From the NCBI GenBank assembly GCA_021399435.1, contig JAJTUP010000050.1:1-64000 (forward strand): 64,000 bases of DNA. Direction: 5' to 3'. The number at the start of each line of letters is the position of its first letter. Within the stretch, counting starts at the first letter, position 1. The stretch is from Diaporthe sp. PMI_573 (taxonomy: Eukaryota; Ascomycota; Sordariomycetes; Diaporthales; Diaporthaceae). Of the stretch, positions 55,448 through 64,000 are shown piece by piece. The notes below the pieces were generated by a model that saw nothing but the letters and a program-made list of their open reading frames with translations, did no database searches and was not told the DNA's origin. Both the position numbers and the translations under genes were made by a program.

Positions 55448-56440
55448 ATGGGATCCAACGTGCCTCACATACCTTTCCGCCTCGATGGCAAAGTGGCCCT
55501 CGTGACCGATTCTGGCCGCGGAATTGGTGCCGCCATGGCGGTTGAGCTCGGCCGCTGCGGTGCAAAGGTTGTGGTCAATTACGCCAACTCGCGCGAGTCC
55601 GCTGAGAAGGTGGTCGCCGACATCAAGAGCGTCGGTAGCGACGCCATCGCGGTCCAGGCCGATGTTAGACAGGTCTCCCAGACGACCAAGCTGATGGACG
55701 AGGCCGTCAGCCACTTTGGAGGACTGGACATTGTCTGCAGCAACTCGGGTGTTGTCAGCTTTGGCCACCTGGGTGAAGTCACTGAGGTTAGCTTGAGTCC
55801 CCCCCCCCCAGGCCCCGACCGTTCTGTCTTTTCTTCGTAACCATCTCTTTCTCTTCCTCCACCTAGGCGCGGCCTTTGAAACTAATGGTTAAAAATGCAC
55901 AAATAGGAAGAATTTGACCGCGTGTTTAGCCTGAACACGCGTGGTCAATTCTTTGTCGCTCGTGAAGCGTACCGCCACCTTAACGAGGGCGGGCGTATTA
56001 TTCTTATGTCATCCAACACAGCCAAAGACTTCAGCGTACCTCAGCACTCGCTCTACTCGGGGTCCAAAGGCGCTATTGACTCTTTTGTTCGTGTTTTCGC
56101 CAAGGACTGTGGCCACAAGAAGATTACGGTGAATGCCGTAGCACCTGGCGGCACTGTCATCGATATGTTCCATGAAGTGTCACAGCATTACATCCCGAAC
56201 GGGGAGAAATACTCGGCAGAGGAGCGACAGCAGGTAAGTGCCCCTGGTATATCCCAGATGAACCAAGACCATTCTGTCGTCTGGTTTGCTAATGGAATGG
56301 CTTAGATGGCCGCACATGCCTCGCCTCTAGTCCGAAATGGGTATCCTGTGGACATTGCACGCGTGGTATGCTTCTTGGCCAGTAACGAGGCTGAATGGGT
56401 CAACGGCAAGATCATCACCCTGGACGGAGGTGCTGCGTAA
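55448..56440 (+). CDS. Short-chain dehydrogenase, versicolorin/hydroxynaphthalene-reductase type
   Basis: Exons 55448-55786, 55907-56233 and 56306-56440 join in frame to 266 residues, the usual length for the group. It uses NADPH and in relatives reduces hydroxyanthraquinones or hydroxynaphthalenes. Motifs: [26 protein letters not shown] (Ser) and YSGSKGA (Tyr, Lys), plus YIPNGEKY and the conserved C-terminus [14 protein letters not shown]. It resembles Ver-1/AflM, MdpC and THN reductases throughout. One oddity: the first Gly of the TGxxxGxG cofactor motif is Asp21. Otherwise the gene looks functional. It sits downstream of the AflR-like regulator. Confidence 0.87.
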
Positions 56441-56824
56441 AATCAAGACGGAGTGATATGCTTGTGGTGGCAAGGTATATTATTGGTAGAAATTAGCTTG
56501 ATATATACATACAAGTTGGTGAACAAAACAGTGCAAAATGGGAGTCATTCACTACGTCCGAGTCTATTTCGCAGCTTCTCTGCCTTTGGTGCCCCTCAAT
56601 ATCTACAAATATGGCCAAAGTCTAGGTCGCCCCGAGTTCAAGTAAGACAACACTGTGCACATTTAACCACTGAAAGCTGCATAGACCGGGCTCTATGCTC
56701 TTCGCTGGCTCGAATTACGAATTTCTATCTCCTACACTAACGAAGCTGCTTCAGCTCTGCAGCGCGGGATAACTGGTTTCCACCAGGAGGTTCATGGCAG
56801 TCAGGAGCGTGAGAAGGACTCGGA
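56441..56824. other. Intergenic DNA, nothing recognised
   Basis: Short stretch between the SDR and the HMG-CoA reductase scrap. Confidence 0.4.
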
Positions 56825-56904
56825 ATGCTACGTATTAAACTATTGATGTACTCTACTAGTAGTGGCACATTAACCACATCGGATTCTCAGCGCTTCGGGG
56901 TGCC

Positions 56905-57263
56905 GGCACTAAGGCCAGTGTTCAAATGTACCACCGACCGCCTGCATCTGATCCAAAAGATTGCTAAAGATGGAGGGATTCGCAGCGGTCAGTTTGGTTC
57001 GAACATCAACACGGCCAACATCCTAGCAGCAATGTTCATTGCGACTGGGCAGGACGCAGGGAGTGTGGCAGAAGCATCGTGGAGCCATTTAACCTCCGAG
57101 TTAGATGATGAGACAAAAGACCTGAGGATGACCCTTTATTTTCCTTCCCTGCCGGTCGGCACAGTCGATGGTGGTACAGGATATGCAACCCAGAAGGAGG
57201 CGCTTCAGTTGGTCAAATGTGCCGCGCCAGGTATGAAGGGTCAAGGACCGCAACCACCCCACG
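56905..57263 (+). pseudogene. HMG-CoA reductase fragment
   Basis: About 110 residues of class I HMG-CoA reductase: GSNINTANILAAMFIATGQD (the cofactor/substrate region that includes the catalytic Asp of GQD), then LTSELDDETKDLRMTLYFPSLPVGT and GYATQKEALQLVKCAAPG. The rest of the catalytic domain and the membrane domain are absent. A Gly within the expected GTVGGGT motif is Asp here. The fragment is cut on the right by the MITE-like inverted repeat at 57264. Duplicate HMG-CoA reductases occur in terpenoid and statin-type clusters, so it may be the remains of another pathway gene. Confidence 0.75.
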
Positions 57264-57401
57264 AAACCCACCACCCACTCCCACCGTGGGTGACTCACCC
57301 CACCGCCCACCCACCCACGAGGACCTTGAAATCTTTGTCATCCACCCCACCCCACCCCACGGAAGGGTCACCCACGGTGGGTTTTGGTGGGTGGTGGGTT
57401 T
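57264..57401. mobile_element. MITE-like element (138 bp) with long imperfect inverted repeats
   Basis: The left end reads AAACCCACCACCCACTCCCA and the right end is its approximate complement (...GTGGGTGGTGGGTTT). Matching CCCACCGTGGGTGA blocks lie just inside, so each arm is about 35 bp. The GC-rich, CCCAC-repeated interior is only about 60 bp. It is non-coding and interrupts the HMG-CoA reductase fragment. The superfamily is unknown. Confidence 0.65.
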
Positions 57402-58090
57402 AGAGGGTAGTATTTACCCTATCCAGTGTAGGATCGGGCAGGGACAGGCTTATGTTTTAACTTCACAAGTATTATTTTATGGGGTTTCGGGTTTACATGC
57501 CGGTATATATACTATCCTAAGTACGGTGGGCGATAGGGGGCACTGTTGCATAACCCCCCGGTCGTTTCCTTTTGGGTTTAGGCGCTCAACTCCTTAGTCA
57601 TCTTGGTACTTTGGGACGCCATGGGATATGTACCGCGGACTAGCAGCGGGCTCGCGCGGTAGCATTCGGCCATTGACTTTCATGCTCACCACATCAGTCG
57701 ATAAATGGTGGACTGGTTGCTACTACCAAAATAGTCACAAAATATGTCCAGAAGATGGTTCTGACAATCTGAGTTGGCCTCGAATCCAATGCCGTTTTCT
57801 ATTTCGCAATTAAAATGCACCTATTCCAGAAATCGCGAGCGCTTAATTACCCATTCATCTTGACCTCCGGATAAGGAACAACTTGGTGAGCCTACAAAGG
57901 GTCACCGCAGTGATCCCGCTCCTAGTCCGCAGCGGATTAGCGCAGTAACCTCCTGCTCAAATGAGTCTAGCGACTTCATCCACCATAGGAAAGGGTGGTC
58001 TTGATTATTCTTGTTAAATTAAAACCTCAGTGGAAACCAGATTCACCCCTTTCTCTCCTTTTTGACTTTCACCTCCTCTCTTCAACCGAA
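57402..58090. other. Intergenic DNA, nothing recognised
   Basis: No domain, repeat or RNA gene seen. Confidence 0.4.
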
Positions 58091-59444
58091 ATGAGCCCTC
58101 CAAAGATTCCCCCCGAGCATGTCTATTGCGTCCAAGCCGGAAAGAAACATCATGAACTCTTCACCACGACGTATGTTGGCGCGAATTATTGTGGCCGTTG
58201 CGGCTTAGCCAACCCCTTTCGGCTCCAGCATCAAGCCAGGTCCAAAACTCCGGCACTTCCGGGCCCATACGATGAGGTGGTGGAGGTTGAGGACTCCCCG
58301 CCACGGCCAGTCAGTCCAGCAAGCCAGCTGCTGCGTGAAAGACCGAAACCCGTGTCATTCATCAGCATTGGACGCGCGGCTCAACTGCTCCCGAACGAAG
58401 TGTCTGCTCCCGGCATGGTGAATACACGAGTCACGCATACCTCCTCCTGAGGCGCCGGGCAATCCCCATTTCATGACAGTAGCATCAGCGGCCAGTCGGG
58501 CCATTCAGGATACAAAAACCAGTACCAGAAAGCCTATGAGGCAGCGGACGGGGTACCAGTGGGTACATATAAGTCTCCTGCTTGTGAGCTTGGAGACCAG
58601 GTATTTCAATGGGCTTGCAGTGGAGGTTCCGGAGACGGTGCTGCCTCTGAAGGATACAGTGGTCAAGTTTTCCTCGTCAGATTTACTGACTTGGCCCTCA
58701 TTCACCGCGATTTTGTTCGACCATCTCCGTCCGCTCCCGCCCACAATCGATCTTACGAACAGAGACCTATGGAGCGTTTCTTACGCTTCGAGTTTCTCTG
58801 GCAAGAAGATCGTCACCGTTCCGAACACCGACAAGTACACAACCCCGTCGAGTATGCTCGCCTCGGGGCACTTCGGCAACAATCAGGCAGGACAGTTGAA
58901 GGTGCTAGTCGTCCTTACATCCACGGATGTAGTCGACAAGCAGGAGCTAGTCACACCGCTTAGGCCAGATGAATACTCCATGCCAGTCAAGGAAGAAAAG
59001 AAACGGAAGGTCAAGCAAGAAGACCCGAGTCCTACGCCCCGGCGCAAAAGGCGCATCAAGCAGGAGGAACATGTCAAGAAGGAGAGTCGCACCGGGGACA
59101 CGTACAAGGTCAAGCAGGGGGTACACATCAAGGTGAAGCCGGAAGAGCCTGTCCCGACTGCCTCCCGCCAGAGCCCAACGGACGATGAGCTTGAAGATAT
59201 TGTTGAGGAGATCATTGTACACGAAGATGTGGCAGACCTCTGTGAAGACTGGCTATCCCGTTATGACTCCCAAAGAGACCTCGCTCGCTTCGCTCTGGAT
59301 CTATTTGCGATATCACCCATGTCAGATGAGTGCAAACGCCTTTTTAGTAGCGCAAAGCTTACTATAGTTGATCGCCGTGGTAGGCTGAAGGTAGATATTA
59401 TAGAGGCCTGTGAGTGTCTCCGGGCCTGGTATGGGAAGCCCTAG
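58091..59444 (+). pseudogene. Chimeric hAT-derived protein: unknown N-terminal domain, SUMO-motif linker, hAT dimerisation tail
   Basis: The first frame (58091-58450) starts at ATG with YCVQAGKKHHELF and the Cys pair CGRCGLANPF. A frameshift near 58415-58450 shifts to the second frame, which continues through an unrecognised domain (VEVPETVLPLKDTVVKF, TNRDLWSVSYASSFSGKKI). Next comes a Lys/Glu-rich linker with repeated VKEE, VKQED, IKQEE, VKKE and VKPEE motifs. The C-terminus (about 59200-59444) is the hAT dimerisation region: ARFALDLFAISPMSDECKRLFSSAK, then a terminal CECLRAWYG. The hAT catalytic core is not present. Either an internally deleted hAT element or a host-like fusion; one indel or an unseen intron separates the halves. 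Confidence 0.6.
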
Positions 59445-59690
59445 GTTGAGGATAACAGTGATAGCGAGGATAGTGAGAATGACAACGATTGGATGGATAG
59501 CTAGTAGTAAAATATATTTCCTCTCTTCCTTCCACTACTTCAGCCTCATTCTTGGCGGTCTTGTTGGTCGGACCGGTCTGGTCGGACCGGTTATTATGTA
59601 AGCAACTGGTCTGGTCTGGACCCCCAGACCAGACCAGACCAGACCATTCCGATCACTGCCCAACACGGCGGCTACATGAAATAAGGAAAC
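59445..59690. other. Short gap with GGTCTG/GGACCGG repeats
   Basis: Contains the hairpin at 59606-59637 and the duplicated GGTCGGACCGG at about 59565-59590. Confidence 0.5.
59606..59637. repeat. Hairpin with 14-bp perfect arms and 4-base loop
   Basis: CTGGTCTGGTCTGG (59606-59619) pairs with CCAGACCAGACCAG (59624-59637). Possible subterminal repeat of the adjacent hAT-derived element, or a rho-independent-like stem without function. Confidence 0.75.
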
Positions 59691-59861
59691 GTGTCACAAA
59701 AATCTCGCAATATCTACCTTCAGCCTGTTTCTGATTTCCATATTCTTGTTCCTGAAACAAAACGTGAAGACATTAGACAGTATAAGAAGCTCTATCTTAC
59801 TTTTGACCAGGCTCGGATTGATATCTTTCCAAACGTTTTTACTTCGAGACACCTCTTGCCT

Positions 59862-61282
59862 ATGATGAAATCAAGCACTGAAAATGACCTTCCTCTCTAT
59901 CTGGATGATATTGCTATATACCTTCTGATAATCGGGAGTGTAGTGTTTATTCTTTACCTCCCCCGTCTTTGCTCGATTCTCCATCGACTGCTATTAACCT
60001 ATATTATTTTCGCATGCATTCGACATGTTCGTACTCCGCCTCTATTTCCATCTGCGACTTGGACAGATGCGTCTAGGGGCGAAGCGATTCTCGTTGTATC
60101 TTTACTGATTTCTAACATAATACCGTACTTGGTGACTATTGACACTGTTAATCGAAAGTCTGGCGTACTTTCTCTGCTGAATATGGTTCTTGTATCGCTC
60201 GGAGGTAGACGCAACCTCATCACAGAGTACTTGGAATTGCCTGTATCGATAAACAATATGATCCACCGCTGGACTGGGTGCATCGCAACAGGACACGCAA
60301 TAGTCCATATGATTTCCCTCCTCCGAGACGGAGTGGGACAGGGGTCGCCTCAGAAATCGATTTCTGGTTATATTGCAAGTTACTCAATCGATCAGACAAC
60401 GCATGGGTGCTAAATTTATGCCAATAGTCAACCGGTTGCTTGTCACTGATGGTGATCACCACTATCCCGTTCCTCCGTATTCCCTTAATACCAGGTGGGC
60501 CAAAAGTTCATGTCTTGCTTGCCGTAGCATGCCTTTGTGGTTTGCTATGGCATGTGGTAATCCCAGATGTGCGAACGTATTCGAGTGGTACTGCCATTGT
60601 CGCCGCCTGTATTTGGTTTGTATCGTTTATTCACAAAATAATTGCAGTACTCTTCACCACTAGCAGCATTATACAATCAAAGTCAGATAACAACCAGGTA
60701 ACTCGACTTATGGTTAATCCGGACCGGCCACTTTATATTATGCCGGGAGATTACTTTATTATTTTCTTACCGGGAACCTTCCTTCGCTATAATCTCCGCA
60801 GAAGCTATCCAGCCATCGCGGTACCGAAGTTGAACAACCTAAAGGAAGATGAGAAACCGGAGGAAGATGAGAAACCGGATAAGCTTATGCTCTTTGTAGC
60901 TCAAGATTATACCCAAGACTTTCCAGTCAAGATTTACGACCGAATACTGCTCCGTGGCCCATACACACAGGATCTCGATCTCCAGCGGCACGAGACGGTA
61001 ATTCTGATTGCTAGAAGACTCGGTATTGTTGATTTGTTGCCACTAGCTCTTACCCTCGCAGAACGCAGAGTCCATGATATGAGGGCCAAAGGTTCAAAGG
61101 TTTCAATCAAAGAAACTGAAGGTTCTGGTCTATTCAGAGACCTGACGCGCAAGGTTGCTCTTTTTTGGTGGGTAACCCAAAGTGAACCAGAGGAATGGAT
61201 TATCGACCAGCTGAAGAGACTGAGATCTTTGGATTCAAACAATTGGGACCAGTTGGCACCAATTGGTGCCAATTTTTATTGA
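59862..61282 (+). pseudogene. Ferric reductase-like (FRE) transmembrane oxidoreductase, disrupted
   Basis: A plasma-membrane flavocytochrome that moves electrons from NADPH via FAD and two hemes. The first part (59862-60413) has helices and the pair H-x13-H in HRWTGCIATGHAIVH (60264-60308), preceded by LNMVLVSLGGRRNLITEYL. The second part (60440-61282) has the other pair H-x13-H in KVHVLLAVACLCGLLWH (60509-60553), then MPGDYFIIFLP (FAD region) and a shortened NAD region (LLPLALTLAERR). The two parts are in different frames, and I found no intron that joins them. The last residues come from the dispersed palindromic repeat, so the native C-terminus is lost. Clearly damaged but recent enough to keep all four heme ligands. 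Confidence 0.75.
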
Positions 61283-61360
61283 TATGTTGGCCTCAGGTGG
61301 GTGCTAGGGTTGGCAAAAGTTGGCAGAGTTAGCAAAACTGACCGGGCATGTGTCCTGACC
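61252..61360 (+). repeat. Dispersed repeat copy B with 20-bp palindrome
   Basis: Same family as 3441-3550: CAGTTGGCACCAATTGGTGCCAA, then TTTTTATTGAT and a shared tail (GGTGGGTGCTRGGGTTG, GCAAAACTGA.CGGGCATGTG). It replaces the 3' end of the ferric reductase gene. Confidence 0.78.
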
Positions 61361-61642
61361 GGCTAACTGTCCACCTACGTTACGTAAAGTTACATCAATT
61401 GGCGGGCGCGATTAAAAATCGATCTAGGGGATACAGGCACTTCAGCCTTGCAGACCGCAAAAGTCCCCTCGTGTTCCGAAAATAGTGTGATTGAATTACA
61501 CATGGACAACATAAGCAGCGAGGCCAGAAAAGTCTCGTATACGCAGCTCTCGACATCCTTTTCTATCGGCTGTATGCAAGTCAGGGGTGCCTAATGTTAA
61601 CATTCCCGCCCACCAAACTAAGAATCTGACTGACTCATGTAG
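61283..61642. other. Repeat tail and probable decayed 5' exon of the patatin gene
   Basis: Repeat copy B ends near 61360. From about 61495 a frame reading VYAALDILFYRLYASQG could be the strand before, and the start of, the patatin nucleophile elbow. It does not splice cleanly to the next exon. Confidence 0.35.
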
Positions 61643-63186
61643 GAGGTCTGATCGTCGCAGACGTTTTCCTGAATGGCAGTTCGATTGATGAATCGACAGA
61701 TAGGTTTGAGAGACTGGCACGAGTGATCTTCCACCGGCGCGAGTTGATCATTCCGTTCCTACCCCGATTCCTAAGGCCACTGGTGGCGCAAATAACGGGG
61801 AGCTCTGGTCCGCTTCCTGGCCTGTTCCGTTTCTTAGATGTGATCGTGTCGTATTTTGCTGACGGCTTGTATCCTCCGGAACATATCGAGGCTGCCCTGA
61901 AAGAAGCCTTCGGAAACGAGAGGGCTATATCGGACGTCTCGCACGCGACAGCTAGTGGGACAATCGTTGGTCTACCGGCCGCTACGGTCAGCAAGAGGCC
62001 TCGCAGCCGCATCTTCACCAATTACAACGGTATAGGCGATCGTGAAGAGGCTCTCGGTAAGCCCACACCGATCCGCATCATTTTTTTCGTTCAGTTTCCC
62101 ACGAAGTTGATAAAGGCAAAACCATGGCAGTCTAATGGAGTCGTACAGACCACGTGATCAAACCGGGCAACGAATCAGGAAGGGTAAAGCTCTGGGAGAT
62201 GTAAGTTGATCCTCGTTCCAATGCTTGTGCAGTCTTTAATGATATCCAGATTGCGCGCCATATGTGCGGCGCCCGGGTAAGTCGAATCCACCCACAACCT
62301 TCTATCCTCAACTTTTGACATTATCACCAGATATTTCCCCCCGAAAGAAATCCATGACATTGGTGTTTTCCAGGATGCAGGTCCCCTCGAGAATGACCCA
62401 GTTGTCTCGGCACTGACTGAAGCGGCGGCCATGTATCCACACGTGGAAGAGCCCAACTTTGTTGTCTCACTCGGCACAGGAGAGCCTGCACCTGATAATT
62501 CGTCCTCGATAGACGTCTCGCGTGACATATGGAGGAACGGAACCTTACCTAGACTTTTTCGACTGTTCTGGGAGAAGATGAGAGACGAAAAAATGCGGCA
62601 GGTATTTCACGGTAGTGGCCGGTATCACCGGCTCAATGTTCGTTTCGACGACATGGAGCCGAGGCTGGATGACACGCAGAGTATTGCAGCAGTCGGATTG
62701 AAAACAGAGAGCGAACAGGGCTTATCCGCTGCGATCGAAAGAGTAGCCTATAGCATTACGGCCTCACTGTTCTACTTCGAACTGAAGACAAGGCCGGAAA
62801 CATGCGAGGGTGGGTATAGTGCTGTCGGCCATATTTTATGCTCCCTCAGGCACGGCGACCCAGCGTTCGGCCCTCTGTGCGATCGACTCTCCCAAAGCGG
62901 AGCTCAATTCCTTGTCGATGGGTGCGCCATTGGGCCCGCTCACGATTTGTCTTGTTTCGCCGATGATGGTAACTTCCGAAGACGCGTTGAGATAAAAACA
63001 CCGGGAGCTTTCACAGTATCGCTGAAACAGGGGAGCCAAGAGCCGTTTGATGTCAGTGGGTCTCCTTTTTCTATCGAAAGGTTGATAGTCGTGCAGGGTT
63101 TCAAGGCTGCTTTCGGTAGGCCGGATTGCAAGAGGAAACGGTCCAATGATGTGTCATATCAGCGGAACAAGTTTCAAAGATTTTGA
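61643..63186 (+). CDS. Patatin-like phospholipase, 5' incomplete, multi-exon
   Basis: The sequence opens at GGLIVADVFLNGSSIDE, directly after the expected GxSxG elbow of a patatin-like acyl hydrolase. It continues to about 62056. A 27-nt exon at 62250-62276 (ILRAICAAPG context) joins in frame to the last exon 62331-63186 through GTAAGT...CCAG introns. The last exon begins YFPPKEIHDIGVFQDAG, where Asp (62374-62376) is the second member of the Ser-Asp dyad, then EEPNFVVSLGTGE. The C-terminal half is specific to fungal patatin proteins of accessory regions. The oxyanion DGGGVRG motif and most of the N-terminus are missing or decayed. It would hydrolyse phospholipid acyl chains. It overlaps the convergent SAP gene by 33 bp. 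Confidence 0.75.
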
Positions 63187-63723
63187 CGAAGTATAGATAG
63201 AAAATGAAAACGAATTCTCTACCCTATCTTTGTGGGATATTTCAATGCTCAGAGCAAATTGATCACAGGGTACTTGTTCTCCGACAGTACGTACTGCTTG
63301 CGGTGTCGATTGCGTCTGAGACGCAAGGTTTTGCACCTGATCTTCACTCTTTGTTACGTAATCGTGCGGATGATCCGGTGCATCAGTACTTCCTCGAGGG
63401 GAATGCTCGGAAGGTTGTCGTAGGGTCTCTTTTAAACCCTCCTTTGGCTTGTGCTGTTCTAAGACATCAAGTAGATCCTTCTTTTTGGCCCGTGAGTCGA
63501 ACGCGATTTTTTCTTTCTTGAGAATCCTTCTGATATCACGGACTGTAAGTTCTTCGCGGTACTTGTCTGTTAGAAAGTCCTCGGACTTCGCCGTCGATTG
63601 CGATCGAAGCTGAGCCTCCCGCCTTTGTGCGCGTGTCCTTCCAGGTGCAAGTAACCAGGGGTCTTCGTCACCAGCCTTGACCACTCTCTTGTCAGCGGAG
63701 CTCCGACCTGCTTCTTGATCCAT
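63154..63723 (-). CDS. Small SAP-motif protein
   Basis: A 189-codon frame from ATG 63723. Residues about 55-92 (LTVRDIRRILKKEKIAFDSR then AKKKDLLDVL) form a SAP-like helix-extension-helix, a motif that binds DNA in chromatin proteins and nucleases. The N-terminus is basic (RTRAQRREAQLRSQ) and the C-terminus polar. No other domain, so the role is unknown. It is convergent with and slightly overlaps the patatin gene. Confidence 0.55.
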   Translation of the reverse strand: MDQEAGRSSADKRVVKAGDEDPWLLAPGRTRAQRREAQLRSQSTAKSEDFLTDKYREELTVRDIRRILKKEKIAFDSRAKKKDLLDVLEQHKPKEGLKETLRQPSEHSPRGSTDAPDHPHDYVTKSEDQVQNLASQTQSTPQAVRTVGEQVPCDQFALSIEISHKDRVENSFSFSIYTSSKSLKLVPLI

Positions 63724-64000
63724 GTTTTATTACAATTGTCGATACGACAGCGAGCGGCCTGAGCACGTCTGCTGAACCACATTTATATCCAATCTCGAAG
63801 CCTTGTGCTTGATTTAGGAATGCGAAAGCTGAATCATAAATAGCTGCAAAAGTCCCCGTTTCTTGAACTTAGCACTCAAATCGCTGAAATAGAAGCGTTA
63901 ATCTTAGAAATCGGAAGACCAATAACTAATTTACACGGCAGTACTTAGACCGCCCTGGCAGCCACCCTGGTGTCACGTCGCCGCAGTACTTTCCACAGCG
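63724..64000. other. Right edge, SAP gene promoter, nothing further
   Basis: No other feature recognised to the end of the window. Confidence 0.4.

Noticed and set aside
1..64000. Starship captain (DUF3435 tyrosine recombinase)
   Set aside because: No frame with the family pattern was seen; only cargo-type genes are present.
1..64000. tRNA genes
   Set aside because: Looked for GGTTCRANYCC-type B boxes with a matching A box; none convincing was found by eye.

Overview
The window looks like accessory, transposon-rich DNA from a filamentous ascomycete (Pezizomycotina). Genes have short introns (about 50-120 bp, GT...AG, one probable GC-AG). Typical fungal families are present: Zn2Cys6 regulators, Clr5, DUF3716-like, a C2H2 protein of the acuF-like type, NACHT and patatin relics, and Tad1, hAT, MULE and pogo elements. 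The species cannot be named from sequence alone. No tRNA, rRNA or CRISPR array was seen. All family names come from reading translations by eye; no database search was run.

Layout. 1-3.3 kb: 5' part of a decayed Tad1-like LINE (minus strand) and the tail of a pogo-type transposase. 3.4-5.4 kb: a palindrome-bearing repeat, then an intact secreted CE1 feruloyl-esterase-like gene. 6.0-9.6 kb: a 31-bp tandem repeat, a hAT relic, a four-exon C2H2 gene and a NACHT-type scrap. 9.6-11.5 kb: AT-rich DNA with GTAC palindromes. 11.5-16.4 kb: a four-helix membrane protein and an N-terminally truncated aldehyde dehydrogenase whose intron holds a complete MULE with perfect 59-bp TIRs and an 8-bp target duplication. 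17.3-28.0 kb: amino-acid permease, flavin monooxygenase, Zn2Cys6 regulator, UbiX/PAD1 and UbiD/FDC1. The last three resemble the linked padA1-ohbA1-sdrA genes described in Aspergillus for decarboxylation of sorbic and cinnamic acids. Related CGGAA/TTCCG palindromes lie in both divergent promoters. The UbiD 3' end runs into an antisense hAT relic. 28-30 kb: hAT and pogo relics joined to each other. 30.5-35.6 kb: a metacaspase relic lacking its catalytic residues, an RBR ubiquitin ligase, a DUF3716-like protein and small unknown genes. 37.3-39.2 kb: Clr5 protein with a terminal zinc knuckle. 41-49.5 kb: hAT relic, J-domain protein, a nearly complete hAT element abutting a truncated PIF1 helicase, and a MYND protein. 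50.8-57.4 kb: remains of an anthraquinone/aflatoxin-type regulatory and tailoring set (broken AflS-like gene, intact AflR-like regulator, intact versicolorin/naphthol-reductase-like SDR), then an HMG-CoA reductase scrap cut by a MITE-like inverted repeat. 58-63.7 kb: a chimeric hAT-derived gene, a ferric reductase cut by a second copy of the palindromic repeat, a patatin-like phospholipase and a SAP-motif protein.

Two themes stand out. First, a plausible working weak-acid decarboxylation/detoxification module sits beside a decayed secondary-metabolite cluster. Second, ferric reductase, patatin and NLR-type genes occur together; they are recurrent cargo of giant Starship elements, although no tyrosine-recombinase captain is visible here. 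Many junctions are transposon to transposon, so much of the window was shaped by insertion and rearrangement.
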